A stretch of DNA of 64,000 nt from Brachynemurus nebulosus (Eukaryota; Arthropoda; Insecta; Neuroptera; Myrmeleontidae), in the NCBI GenBank assembly GCA_035578155.1, contig JAPWDM010000001.1, positions 4,282,172 through 4,346,171 on the forward strand, in the 5' to 3' direction. Of the stretch, positions 45,597 through 55,983 are shown piece by piece. A program made the position numbers and the translations under genes. The notes under the pieces were generated by a model. The model was not told where the DNA came from. It saw nothing but the letters and a program-made list of their open reading frames with translations, and made no database searches. The stretch's first letter is position 1; every line of letters begins with the position of its first letter.

Positions 45597-48500
45597 TTAA
45601 ATTTTGTTATTTAGTTTAGTGAGGCTTAGGAATTTTAGAACTTTCTGAATATTGGAATCGTTGTTATTTAGCATTACTTCTAAGGAGTCAGGTAGGTTTA
45701 GTAAGGTACGTATTCTGTCGTATTCTCTACAAAACAGGAGTAGGTGTTTGATGGATAATGGTGAGTTACATGTTGTGCAAATGGGGGGGTCCCAGTTGTT
45801 TCTTATGTATGAATGAGTGATCTCTGTATGCCCAATCCTCAATCGCGCTACTAGCACCTCCTCCCTTCTGTTATCCCGAATACTAGTTTCCCAGAGATGT
45901 ACGTTGGGTTTGATGAGACGTAATTTGTTGTTGGTCGTAATCAACCATTTTTCATTCCACGAATTGTGGATAAGTTTATATGAGTGTAGAAAAAGATCTT
46001 TCAGTGGTATTTTGTTGGTGCTTATATTTTGGTTTATATTTACATTTTTCGCGAAATAGTCTGCAAGTTCGTTACCTCGAATACCGCAATGTCCAGGTAT
46101 CCAAGTGAAAATAACTTTAACGTTATTTAAATCTAATTTATTCAGTAGAATAATTATTTCCTGTACGATTGGGTTAGCGTTTGTGTTATAATTTCGTAGG
46201 GAGTCTATCGCGCTCCAGGAATCCGTACAAATCATGAAGTTCCCATTAATATTATCTTTTATATATGAAATTGCTTTGTATATTGCATACAATTCCGCTG
46301 AAAAAATTATATACTCTGAGGGAAGAAGAAATGACATGTTTGAGTTGGGCAAGATAACGGCTGCACTAGTATGAGTCTCCATTTTTGATCCATCCGTAAA
46401 AATGAGAACAAAATCTGCATATTTTGATATGATTTCGTAAAACAGATGTCGGTAAAGTAATGGTGGAGTTTCATTTTTAGGATATGATCGTAGGTCGTCT
46501 AAAATATGAATTTTGTTAGAAGTCCATGGTGAACTTACGTGGTTCTTAAACGTCCAAACTTCTTTCAGTGTAAGAGATTCTGGTATATTTAGAAAAAATG
46601 GCTTTGGAAATTTATGTTTCTTATCGAAAAGTTCTTTATATTGTGGTTGCAAAATTTTATTTCTTAACGGGCCTTCTCTGCATTTAATGCGGTATATCTG
46701 TTTTACGCATAAGAGATTTCTTCTGAACATTAACGGGAGAACTCCTGTTTCTGCATAAAGACTGTCTTTAGGGCTAGTAAAATATGCACCATTGACTAGT
46801 CTTAAGCCTTTATGTACGATTGGATCAAGAAGAGCCAAAACGGATGGAGATGCAGATGAATAAATTTGGCAGGCGAAATCAAGTCGTGATTGAATAGTGG
46901 TTTTAAATATTTGGAGAAGTGTAGTTCTATCAGCTCCCCAATTTTGTCTGCTTAACAACTTAAGGAGGTTTAGATGTTGGTTGCATTTTTCTTTCAGTTT
47001 TAGAATGTGTTTCTTCCATGTTAATCTTGCGTCATAAATAAGTCCTAAATATTTAATTTCACTGCTGAATTTCAATTGTACATTTTGGAGACTTAATGGA
47101 GGTATTATTATATGCCGATTTAGACGGTTAAAATTGACACATACTGTTTTTTCAGTGGAGAAAACTATTCCTTTGTTTGAAGCCCATGATTGTAAGTTAT
47201 TTAAACAATTCTGAAGCTTATTTATGGCATACTCTATGTTATTTGTTCTTATATATATTATACAGTCGTCAGCGTAACCACAAAATTGTACAGGAGGATT
47301 TATGGCATCTACGATGTCGTTTATAGCGATATTAAATAGGTTAGGGCTAATCACTGAGCCTTGCGGAATACCGTTGTCTAACTTAAAAGTTTCGGAGTAT
47401 ACGTTGTTCACTTTCACTTGAATTTTGCGATTTTGCATGTAGTCTTGGATAATTTTTGGTAAGTGACCTTTCAACTTCCAATCCGATAGTTGTTTGGTAA
47501 CAGCAGAATGCCAGATTTTGTCATATGCGTTTTGCATATCCAAAAATGTTGCGATGACAAATTGCTTTTGAACAAAAGCGTTTTCTATTTCCGTTGTTAA
47601 TAAAGTGTGAGCATCTAATATAGAATGATGTTTTCGAAATCCATGTTGCCAAGGGTTTAATAACTTCTTATTTTCTAAATGATACGTAAGTCTGTTGTTT
47701 ACTACTTTTTCGAATATTTTAGAAATAACACTGGTAATCGCAATGGGGCGGTAATTAATTACGTTTGATTTATTTTTGTTGGGTTTGGGTAGTGGTATAA
47801 CGGTAGCAAGTTTCCAACTGTCCGGGAATATTTCTTGTTTCCAAATTAAATTGTAGGTTTTTAATAGGTAATTAACAGAATTTTCATTTAAGTTTTTTAT
47901 TATACAAGGGTGGATATTGTCTGGACCAGGAGTTTTGGTTTTAAGTGATTTGATTGCAGATTTTATTTCGTTCTCGGTTATATTGACATTGTATTCTTCC
48001 ATGCTATTAGATTCAAAGTTAAGGTCTCTATGTTCGAGGCGAGACTTAAGACTTCTTGCTTCCTGACTCAATATGGCGTCGCTAGATATGGAAGAGAATT
48101 TTTCTGCAAAAATTCTTACAATGTCATTCGCGGCAGTGTAGGTAACGCCGTCTGATATTATTGCCGGTATGTTAAAAGAACAGTTTGAGTTTTTAATTTT
48201 GTTTATTTTATTCCAAATTTCCTTTGTAGGGGTATTCTTGTTCAGTTTAGAGGTAAATTCTATCCAACAGTTCTTTTTGGCTTGTCTCACCAGTTGTCTA
48301 GCTCTTGCCTTTAGTTTCTTATACTCAACTCTATCTTTATCGATTTTGGTTATAATATATTTGCGTAATGCAGCTTTCCTTTTCTGGATAGCATCAGCTA
48401 TTTCATTATTCCACCATGGAACTAAACGGGATCTATGCATTTTAATTTTTGGAATCGTTTTTTCAGTGGTAGTATTTATGGACTTTAATATGTAAGTCAT

Positions 48501-49292
48501 TGTCTCTTCAACTGTGTTGAATTCGACATCTAGATTTAAGTTTCTATTAAAGAGGTCCCAGTTAGTAGTTCTAAAGTTGTATTTTGATGTAAGAAAGCGT
48601 GGTGCGTTAAATTTAGTTTGTATAAGTATAGGATAGTGGTCACTATTGAAGGTATCTTCGAGCGTAGTTACGTTGAATTCAGTCAACAGGGAGTTTGAAA
48701 TAATGATGAGATCTATAATAGATGTGGATCCGGTCGCTATATTAATGTGAGTAGGTTGGTTGTCGTTGATGATGCTTATTGAAGGATTGTCCGATAAGAA
48801 ATCTTCTACCATTTTCCCCTTCTGATTATTGTAACGGCAACCCCATAGTTCATTATGGGCGTTGAAATCACCCAAAAGAATAAATGGCGCAGGAAGCTGC
48901 AATTTAATATTTTCTAGATCTAAACTTGTTATTTCGTCTAGAGGATTTAGATAGACATTACAAATAGAAAATATATTATTATTATAGTGAAACTGAGCTG
49001 CAACTATTTGCAGTTCCGATATTATTTCTATGTTTGTAAAGAATACAGAGTTTTTGATGTATAATATTACACCTCCTCTAGCATTCGGACCCGTTGTATC
49101 ATTCTTTTTTAACAGACTGTAGGAGTTAATAGGAATTTCTTCATCATTTTTCAGGTGTGATTCTTGAAGTGCGATTAGTAATGGGTTATACAACTTAATT
49201 AGTTGTTGCAGTTCGGCTAGATTGTTTCGGAGACCATTTAAATTCCATTGTAATATTAAAATTTCCATGTGCGGATTAGAATTTGTGGACAT
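45597..49292 (-). CDS. ORF2 polyprotein: endonuclease, reverse transcriptase, RNase H
   Basis: This 1231-residue protein should nick target DNA and reverse-transcribe the element RNA at the nick. The APE-like endonuclease occupies residues ~10-230: QWN (N17), QES (E44), GDFNAH (141-146), SDHYP (217-221). The reverse transcriptase spans ~440-760: FLDMQNAYDKIW (D585), GIPQGS (641-646), the catalytic YADD (673-676), and KYLGLIYD. RNase H is at ~960-1080 with FTDGS (D967), SAEL (E1000), TDSW (D1024), PGH (H1068) and NELAD (D1078), so the DEDD set is complete. A C-terminal C-x2-C-x7-H-x4-C motif (1172-1188) is typical of this group. The ATG overlaps the ORF1 stop by one base (TAATG), suggesting coupled translation. 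No stop or frameshift. All catalytic motifs expected are present. Confidence 0.96.
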   Translation of the reverse strand: MSTNSNPHMEILILQWNLNGLRNNLAELQQLIKLYNPLLIALQESHLKNDEEIPINSYSLLKKNDTTGPNARGGVILYIKNSVFFTNIEIISELQIVAAQFHYNNNIFSICNVYLNPLDEITSLDLENIKLQLPAPFILLGDFNAHNELWGCRYNNQKGKMVEDFLSDNPSISIINDNQPTHINIATGSTSIIDLIIISNSLLTEFNVTTLEDTFNSDHYPILIQTKFNAPRFLTSKYNFRTTNWDLFNRNLNLDVEFNTVEETMTYILKSINTTTEKTIPKIKMHRSRLVPWWNNEIADAIQKRKAALRKYIITKIDKDRVEYKKLKARARQLVRQAKKNCWIEFTSKLNKNTPTKEIWNKINKIKNSNCSFNIPAIISDGVTYTAANDIVRIFAEKFSSISSDAILSQEARSLKSRLEHRDLNFESNSMEEYNVNITENEIKSAIKSLKTKTPGPDNIHPCIIKNLNENSVNYLLKTYNLIWKQEIFPDSWKLATVIPLPKPNKNKSNVINYRPIAITSVISKIFEKVVNNRLTYHLENKKLLNPWQHGFRKHHSILDAHTLLTTEIENAFVQKQFVIATFLDMQNAYDKIWHSAVTKQLSDWKLKGHLPKIIQDYMQNRKIQVKVNNVYSETFKLDNGIPQGSVISPNLFNIAINDIVDAINPPVQFCGYADDCIIYIRTNNIEYAINKLQNCLNNLQSWASNKGIVFSTEKTVCVNFNRLNRHIIIPPLSLQNVQLKFSSEIKYLGLIYDARLTWKKHILKLKEKCNQHLNLLKLLSRQNWGADRTTLLQIFKTTIQSRLDFACQIYSSASPSVLALLDPIVHKGLRLVNGAYFTSPKDSLYAETGVLPLMFRRNLLCVKQIYRIKCREGPLRNKILQPQYKELFDKKHKFPKPFFLNIPESLTLKEVWTFKNHVSSPWTSNKIHILDDLRSYPKNETPPLLYRHLFYEIISKYADFVLIFTDGSKMETHTSAAVILPNSNMSFLLPSEYIIFSAELYAIYKAISYIKDNINGNFMICTDSWSAIDSLRNYNTNANPIVQEIIILLNKLDLNNVKVIFTWIPGHCGIRGNELADYFAKNVNINQNISTNKIPLKDLFLHSYKLIHNSWNEKWLITTNNKLRLIKPNVHLWETSIRDNRREEVLVARLRIGHTEITHSYIRNNWDPPICTTCNSPLSIKHLLLFCREYDRIRTLLNLPDSLEVMLNNNDSNIQKVLKFLSLTKLNNKI

Positions 49293-49294
49293 TA
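49290..49294 (-). promoter_or_regulatory. TAATG stop-start overlap between ORF1 and ORF2
   Basis: On the minus strand the ORF1 stop TAA (49294..49292) shares its final A with the ORF2 ATG (49292..49290). The same UAAUG arrangement supports termination-reinitiation in the silkworm retrotransposon SART1. Here that mechanism is inferred from the sequence only. Confidence 0.85.
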
Positions 49295-50638
49295 TGCGTT
49301 ACTAGATTCATCAGTTGAAAGAAGTTGGTCGGGATTCTCACTTGAAATGATTGTTTTTATACGAGTGAATTTATATTTAAGAGTTTTGTTTATCTCAGGT
49401 CTAATTTTATCCATGGTATCTAGTAGATCGTTAACATCAAGATTCAGCCCTTTAGCTATTTCACTTGGATTCGATTTTGGTTTTAGCGCGTTTAAGAAAT
49501 TAATAAGTTCATTGAATGAAATTGCGTACATTTCTGGATTAGTGTTCATTACTTCTTTTGCTTTTTTTAATTGTTCTACCAACTTGGAATTTTGTTTGGA
49601 TTGTTCTGATGGACTTACGAATGTAGATTTGACAGTGTTATTAGTAGATTTATTTGTTTCGCTGCTTTCCTTAATGGATTTAGGCGTTCGACGTGCTTTT
49701 GCAATCTCATCTGAAGATTCTGTATTTCGTCGGGACCGTTTTGTACTTCTTGGTATGGTATAGTCATGGTCGTCAATTGATTCGTCACTTGATGAATTAT
49801 CTTCAATTAATATATCTGATTTTGATGATGTACATGGGAGGGTAATGTTTTTTAATTCGTGTGTAGTGATGTTATCTTCAGTATTATGTATTGTAGTCAC
49901 TTCGTTTGAGTCTTCAGATGCAGGTTTGGAGTTGATCTGGGATCTTTGAGAAGTAATTGTATTGTTAATGTGAGATGCAGTATCTATAAGTGTTACATTA
50001 TTTTCTTGGTTAGAAGATTTAATTGAATTTCTGCACCGTTGCGTTGAGTGCGTGGACGCATTACAATTTCTGCATTTATTTTCATCTACAAATATATATA
50101 GGACGAAACTTTCCCCATCTGCTATAATTTCTATAGATTCTGGAATAGTGGCTGTGTTAGACGGGTCAACGTATACTTGTCTTCTTGCGGTAAGAATGTG
50201 TTGATAAAGTGGATTTTTAGTGTTAATATTGATATTGGTGACGTCTGATACTAGTTTAATGTGTAGATCTTTTAAACGGTTAGAGATCATATTGTTTTCA
50301 ATGATTGGGTGAACTCCAGAAATAATTAGACGTTTGGCGGGAGAAATTAGGCAACGCGTAGGTAAAATTTTATTGAGTACTGTGATTGTAGGGTTTAAGG
50401 TGACAAAATTTTTGGCTAGTTCCTTCGTTTTTAGGTAGACAGCAATTCGTTTTTGGGACATAGGGAAAACTGCGATAATATTTTTGGGATCTGTACGTTT
50501 TGCGACTTCGGATATGTATTCCAGTTCAACATTTCTCCATTCAACATCGTCTAAGGCTGGAATGACGATGGCGCATTCCTTTGAATAGGTTTGGGATTTT
50601 TTTGTAGCGTTGGCATATGAGATAGGGGAGGAATTCAT
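49292..50638 (-). CDS. ORF1, gag-like nucleic-acid-binding protein
   Basis: 448 residues, expected to coat the element RNA and chaperone it with ORF2 protein. One CCHC zinc knuckle, C189-x2-C192-x4-H197-x4-C202 (KCRNCNASTHSTQRC). Upstream (about 25-185) is a folded-looking region with two blocks (IIAVFPMSQKRIAVYLKT; RLIISGVHPIIENN) like the RNA-binding region of other gag-like ORF1s. After the knuckle comes a Ser/Thr/Asn-rich linker (205-355) with a basic patch RSTKRSRR near 295 that could be a nuclear signal. A Leu/Asn-rich C-terminus follows (NELINFLNALK). The ATG at 50638 is the first in frame after the 5' UTR. Only one knuckle is seen. Intact. Confidence 0.9.
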   Translation of the reverse strand: MNSSPISYANATKKSQTYSKECAIVIPALDDVEWRNVELEYISEVAKRTDPKNIIAVFPMSQKRIAVYLKTKELAKNFVTLNPTITVLNKILPTRCLISPAKRLIISGVHPIIENNMISNRLKDLHIKLVSDVTNININTKNPLYQHILTARRQVYVDPSNTATIPESIEIIADGESFVLYIFVDENKCRNCNASTHSTQRCRNSIKSSNQENNVTLIDTASHINNTITSQRSQINSKPASEDSNEVTTIHNTEDNITTHELKNITLPCTSSKSDILIEDNSSSDESIDDHDYTIPRSTKRSRRNTESSDEIAKARRTPKSIKESSETNKSTNNTVKSTFVSPSEQSKQNSKLVEQLKKAKEVMNTNPEMYAISFNELINFLNALKPKSNPSEIAKGLNLDVNDLLDTMDKIRPEINKTLKYKFTRIKTIISSENPDQLLSTDESSNA

Positions 50639-50994
50639 TTTGGGTAAAGTTTGAGATAGGTTTTACTGTCTTCGGAACTTATTAAATATTAAAGTAATGT
50701 TTAGTTAAAAATAAATTAATTAGAAACTTTATGTAATAATATTGATATGTAATAAAAAATAAATAAAGCATTGTACGTATGATTGCTCACCGCACTGTTG
50801 GTGAGCCACGACGTGGTCACTTGATGATAAGCACGATGTAATTAGGCACAAACTTGTTTTATATATTAAATATTATTATGTAAAAATTAATTGGCAATTA
50901 GAATAAAATTATTAGTAAACAGTTCACAACAATTAGGTACACTATTAGGTAACAATTATACGTCTGAACTTTATCAATTCTCGCATTAAACTCC
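50639..50994 (-). other. 5' UTR of the I-clade element
   Basis: 356 bases from the inferred 5' terminus (GGAGTTTAATGCGAGAATTG) to the ORF1 ATG. Such regions normally hold the internal promoter of non-LTR elements. The stretch GTGGCTCACCAACAGTGCGG (minus strand, about 50789..50808) is the only GC-rich part. No specific promoter motif is claimed. Confidence 0.65.
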
Positions 50995-51009
50995 GGAACA
51001 GTAATTATT
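50995..51009. repeat. Target-site duplication, 5' side of the retrotransposon
   Basis: GGAACAGTAATTATT, a perfect copy of 45418..45432. Confidence 0.9.
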
Positions 51010-51537
51010 TGGCACAAAATGAGTTTTTATTATTGAAAATATAAAACAAATTAAATAATAATAGAAAAAACAGAAAAAGCAAGAAAGTAAAGAAAAAAAA
51101 TGGAGCAAAATTTTGTTTTATATAAAAAAATAAAAAAAAATTGAAAAAATAAAGTCGCGATTCCACTGCTGTGCACGTTATCCATGTCATCTAAGGTAGA
51201 TCCATCAATGAATTATAACGGTATACAGTAATTTATTTTAGGTTTAAAAAAACTGAAAAACTACGAAAAAGATAAAAATAACACTATTCACTTACCTTCG
51301 AAAATACTGACGCCGTCTGTGCACTGACCCTTTTAGGGAACGGATGAAACTTTCAGTCGCTCGCATCAGCAAGTCAATTGCCAGACCCGGGCATTCATTG
51401 GACCTTGAGTCCCCACTACTAACTAGATATTTTACGGAGCGTAGCCAAAGCCCGTGCTTTATTTATGAGAGAGAAATTTGAGTCTTAAATTTCGACTGTT
51501 CCTTTAAAGACCCAGTGTACACACGTCGGGTTATTAA

Positions 51538-51838
51538 TCTGACTTGACAGAAAGTTGTTACAAGTTGTATGAATGATTCTAAAATTTGTAGATCTTTCAG
51601 TGTATAAAGTACACTTTCTCAAGCAAAAGTTTTAAAACATTAAAAGTAAGCTAGAGGAAAAATTCTGTTAGATTGTCACAAATAAAATATCCGCTGATTG
51701 TCTATTACGGACAATTTATATTTTACAGCGAAGAATTCACTGAAGACATATTTTTAGAACTTCTCTTCTGGAGACACCAATTCAGTCATAATCAAGAGCA
51801 GTAAAAACATATAAGCATGAACGTCATTTGTTCGATGA
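51538..51838. other. Anonymous DNA
   Basis: About 300 bases with no gene or repeat recognised, between two transposons. Confidence 0.4.
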
Positions 51839-51848
51839 AAGCGTATAG

Positions 51849-52055
51849 CAGGGGTTCCCAAACTGTTCCTCGTGGCTGCCTCGCTAAAAAAGAAAAATAA
51901 GATAGGAATGTAATTAAGGAAAATAATGTTAAAAACTGTTCTTTTTCGTTCGTCACTTATTTTTTGGAGGAAAATTTTAAATTTTTAGGGGCCGCATGGG
52001 CGCATGGGCTTTTATCGCATGGGCGCCGCGAGTCTAAAAAGTTTGGGTATGCCTG
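51849..52055. mobile_element. hAT-like MITE, 207 bp
   Basis: Inverted ends CAGGGGTTCCCAAACT and CAGGCATACCCAAACT. Octamers GCGTATAG (51841..51848) and GCGTTTAG (52056..52063) match at 7 of 8. Contains GCCGCATGGGCGCATGGGC near the right end. Non-coding. Confidence 0.88.
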
Positions 52056-52289
52056 GCGTTTAGTACAAAATATATTGTACAATAGTATTCTTCAATATTA
52101 GTCAGGTTTCACTGTAAACATAGATAGTTTCTTGATTTCTATTTTCTCCATTTGAATTTATACATATATAGGTATCTTCCTTGGATATAGTTTAATAAAT
52201 AAGATGTATGTATTAGTGTGACCTGTTTGGAAACCGAAATTCAAAGAAAATCCATAACTAATTGTATTTTATAAACATTTATTTTTAGA

Positions 52290-52600
52290 CTTAGCGACAT
52301 GGTTGCCATCTTTGAACAAGAAAAAAAGTTTTGTGATATATTTATTTTCTTATTTGCCTTTACATACATATTTTTTGTTGCTACCAGACACTATTAATGA
52401 CCAAAGTGTAGCTCTGCTTTCATTAGCTCAACAGAGCATCATTTTCTCAACTACCAGAATGTATTTATCGCTTTGTTTCAGCTATGTCAGGAGGACGTAA
52501 GACAAAAACTTTGGGACAAAACTAGTATAATGTCGGGACTGATATGGGATGTCGGATATGGGACTCTACCATCGAAATCGAGACAGTCCTGATAAAATCA
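52290..52600 (+). repeat. Dispersed repeat (partner 29825..30910)
   Basis: The blocks ATCTTTGAACAAGAAAAAAA, TTCATTAGCTCAACAGAGCA then TCATTTTCTC, and GACAAAACTAGTATAATGTC are colinear with the interrupted copy at 29825..30910. The 3' portion has GAGACAGTCCTG, echoed near 44275. The 65-codon ORF inside is not supported. Confidence 0.55.
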
Positions 52601-54185
52601 ACTGAATAGAATTCAATTTATATCCAGTTCCTCTCACAGGCTTCTTAAAAGCAACGTTTTAGAATATTTTAGAATCATTTTTGCATTATGGATATACATG
52701 ATTCTATAAAATTTAAATAGGTCTAATAGCTTCTTTTTCGCAACTTCTTAAAAAACAAACTAGAAGTAGGTAGTGATAAAAAAAAAATTGTGTCAGAAAT
52801 TCTGCAATTAAAAACAATTAAATGAAGGACAGGAATTTTTGAAGAATTTGTTAGATTTAAGAGCTTAGTACCACCACACTACAATAGCAGGTCGTACAAA
52901 GTTTGGTATAGTTAATGTACAAAAAAAAATACCCATAAAACTTTTTTGCTGTATTTTTTCTTTAATAGATAAAATACACACAATTATTTTAAAATATATA
53001 AAATATGAGTAAAGTTTTTTAAAGTTTAAATCAGCCTGATAGATTCACAATCCAAGTTTCCGGTCTGTAACGGAAACTTCCGTTAACTATAAAGTAAGTA
53101 ATGCAAATTAAATACAGGCGCGGCGGCATTATAGTATCGCACTACAGTGGAATACAGTATGTAAGAAGACGACGGTTGGGGGCGGGGGAGGGGGGTTTAG
53201 CTCGCTTACTTAATGGGAAGGTGGAAGGCAGTGGAAGGCAGAGGGAGTCCTCCTCCGATTGTATGGGATGGCTCGTCTATTTCATTTTATTTATTATTGT
53301 ATAATGTTATTATCAGAGTAGAGAGTACACGCCTGGATATTTTTTTTCTCGTTTTATACTTACTCTTGCATTTAACTTTTTTTTTTGTTTTAATAAATAT
53401 ATAATTTAAAAATAATAACCAATCAAATGCTACTACGCTTTGATGAATCTTTGTTAGTTGAAAAAAGAAATTTAATTTGGTATTGTTTTTCAAAGAAAAC
53501 TATTTTTTTTTTAAAGGTTTATTTAGTTTTAATGATTCAGTTTAACTCTGAGATATGAAAATTAACGATGGGTAACGATCGCAAAATCGATTTTTCGATT
53601 AGTATATAAGGATGGGAAATTCGAATTTAAAAAATCGATAAGCCACGTCATAATATAATATGTATAAATAAATAATCGCTAACATTCGCTTATGGAAATA
53701 ATCCGAAGTATAATCCGACCAGCTGATTATCTAAAAAAAAAACTAAAAGTAATAAAACTCTTCAAAAAATATGTAGGTAGTTTTAACACATTGACGGTTA
53801 TAAGGAATTATGACGGAACGTGTAGCGGACACTCTATTGACGAAACGTCTAGTTGTACATAAGTAAACGTAGCTTGTTCTCTGTTTAGACACTATAAGTA
53901 GGTATCTTAAAACATTATTTGGTGCGTTATTTGTCAAAATAGTGTATCGTCAGTTGGATGTTTTGTCATAATGCGTCATGACCTTCAAGGTGTTAAAGAT
54001 ACATTTTTTTGATAAGCTTTATTTATTACCCTTACTTTTTTTAATCAGTTGGTCGGGCTCTATATGTATATGATTCAGACAAAATAATTCGATACAGAAG
54101 AAACTAGATTTTTGCCCCACTATGAATGGTAGTATAAACGAATTATACTTGTTGGCACTTTCTAATTTAGTTCCTACGCAATGTT
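52601..54185. other. Anonymous DNA with a G-rich patch
   Basis: 53110..53290 is unusually G-rich (GGCGCGGCGGC; GGGGGCGGGGGAGGGGGG) for this window and covers short ORFs of 63-67 codons. It could be an unannotated promoter or 5' exon, but nothing confirms that. The rest is AT-rich with no feature. Confidence 0.35.
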
Positions 54186-54189
54186 GGAT

Positions 54190-54433
54190 GTACAGTTGTA
54201 CACTAGGGGCACGCGGGGCTAGTCCTCACTCCGGCAAAATTTGAAACACAATTTCGTGTTTTTTTTGTGTTGTCGTCAGTTTTTTTGTAGGCAAAAGTTA
54301 AAAAATTATTAAATATTTTTTGTTTTGTTTTGTTTGTCACTTATTTTTTTAGGGAAAAGTTGATGTGATTTTTTTCTAGGGCGGCATTTTGCACGGTGCT
54401 CAGGGCAGCACAGGGCAGGTAAACTCGGCCCTG
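54190..54433. mobile_element. Diverged hAT-like MITE of the CAGGGCCG family
   Basis: The right end, inverted, reads CAGGGCCGAGTTTACCTGCC and matches the CAGGGCCGAA ends of 9527..9751. The left side has GGGGCACGCGGGGC, like the GGGGGCACGTGCCCC tract of that copy. The left terminus and duplication could not be fixed. Confidence 0.55.
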
Positions 54434-54439
54434 TTCCTG

Positions 54440-55980
54440 CTATTTTTCGGGTATATTAGAGAACATGCATATGCAACACCGTATGTAGGTTTAATATAAT
54501 ATTATATTCCTATGTGTGAGTGACGTAGTATTTGACGAATTATCCGAATGTTTAGTTAATTTTGTTTTAGTTGTTTTTTTGTTAGTTCCAACTTCACTTA
54601 TACGAAATATGAAAGTAGGAGAAATGATTTATTAGGTGTTTGTACCCAACCATATAATTAAGAATATACTAGCAAGCAGATGATAAATAATTCGAATAAT
54701 TCGATTTTTTAAATCACTCATAATGCCCGAATTCGATCATTGAAAGAGTATATGATTATGCCCATCAGTAGATACGTATCTACTAGGTTATTTATTAAAA
54801 TAGAATAAATGAAATAACTAGGATAGTTCGAATAAATTTGAGGTTTTGAGGGAGCTGTTGAAGAAGTATGTTTGGCCAAATATTTGACTACACTAGTTCA
54901 GTTCATCTATTTGCTGTTGTGTGTGGATTAAAAATTTTTGTGAAAAAGAATTGTAATTAAGGGAATATCTGAAAAAATATTTTGTGTACAAAAAAATTTC
55001 TTATTAAAAAATATAAATAAACATGATACGAAAGGAAAAAACAGAATAGAGATAGCTGCTGCTAGGACGTTAATGAAACATTATAGATATAATACACATA
55101 CCGAGAACCGAGCACAGAAAACTGAAGCAGAGAATATCTGGAGTAATTAATATTATATATACAGATATATACGTGTATACGTATATTTGTTGGAAGAATA
55201 GAGGTAGGGAAATGAACAAATGTTTAGGTTGGTAACAAACAATACTTTATTGTGTTGCGGTGTATTCTCTCTGACTAGCTTCAGGGCATTGTGTTATAAT
55301 TACTAACCAAAAACAACAAAACAATACACTTGCTTTGCTGTTTTGTATTTTATAATATATACATATGTATGTATTTATATATGCTGTAGTAGAAATTGGT
55401 GAAGATGTACCTCAATGTTTTGTGTAAAATAGTTCGTCAGAGAACGAACGGCTCAACTACACATACATTATGTGGTCGTACATTGTAAAACAAAGAGATT
55501 TAAATTAAAATAAGGAGGGATAGAGATTGAGAATTGGTATTGCGATATCATCTAGATATGAATTTTGTTTAATTTCGGCCGATGAAAAATTTCAAATTTG
55601 GTTTTAATTATTACAGCAGTACTTTGTTTACAAGTAGAAAAGCAGAGTGGTGTAGGAATGTTTTACTGAGTTTTTATTTCGGCTTTCAAAATATTAACCC
55701 ATTCTGATCCACGGTAGCAATACTATACCTTTTTTTTACGGATTTTTCAAATATAACATTCACTGTTTGAAGTGAAAACTTCTGTAGCTATAGGCTATAA
55801 CTTTGCGTAAGAGTGTAATCAAATCCGTAATGTGAGAGTGTAAAGAAATCTGTAATGGTTGAGAGTGTAATGAAAACGTTATTGTTGTTAATGTTTTGGC
55901 CGTAATGAAGCTTGTAATGCTTGTAAAGTGGAGGAAACCCTAGTGGTTTGTTGATTATTGCTAAGAGATTAATATTTTAT
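54440..55980. other. Anonymous AT-rich DNA
   Basis: No gene or paired repeat. Diverged CAT(A/G) microsatellite patches near 55150..55190 and 55355..55385. Confidence 0.4.
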
Positions 55981-55983
55981 ACT

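Larger units (their letters stand above)
45433..50994 (-). mobile_element. Full-length I-clade non-LTR retrotransposon
   Basis: Order on the minus strand: a 356-bp 5' UTR starting GGAGTTTAATGCGAG, ORF1, ORF2 overlapping by one base, a 164-bp 3' UTR, and a (TAA)n tail at the left end. A perfect 15-bp duplication (45418..45432, 50995..51009) marks both borders, so 5' truncation is unlikely. APE endonuclease plus RT plus RNase H in ORF2, with a TAA-repeat tail, is the layout of the I clade (I factor of Drosophila). Both ORFs are open throughout. No internal promoter motif was identified with confidence. Confidence 0.92.
45012..51530. mobile_element. Older TIR element hosting the I-clade retrotransposon
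   Basis: Left end CCCGGCGTGTGTACACTATA; right end inverted CCCGACGTGTGTACACTGGG: 16 of the first 17 bases agree. TTATTAA lies on both sides (45005..45011, 51531..51537). The motif TGTACACTGACTCTTTCAGG then GAACGG recurs at 45050..45076, again at 51318..51342, and inverted at the right end. Without the 5.56-kb retrotransposon it would be about 0.94 kb. Superfamily unresolved: TTAA next to CCC looks piggyBac-like on the left, but the right side reads TTAT, so a 7-bp duplication fits better. Confidence 0.65.

Noticed and set aside
49269..49763. 164-codon plus-strand ORF
   Set aside because: Antisense shadow of the retrotransposon ORF1/ORF2 junction. The same applies to plus-strand ORFs at 45817, 46513 and 48169.
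45008..51534. Calling the host element piggyBac
   Set aside because: TTAA abuts CCC only on the left; the right side reads TTAT, and TTATTAA on both sides fits a 7-bp duplication better. Left as unresolved.
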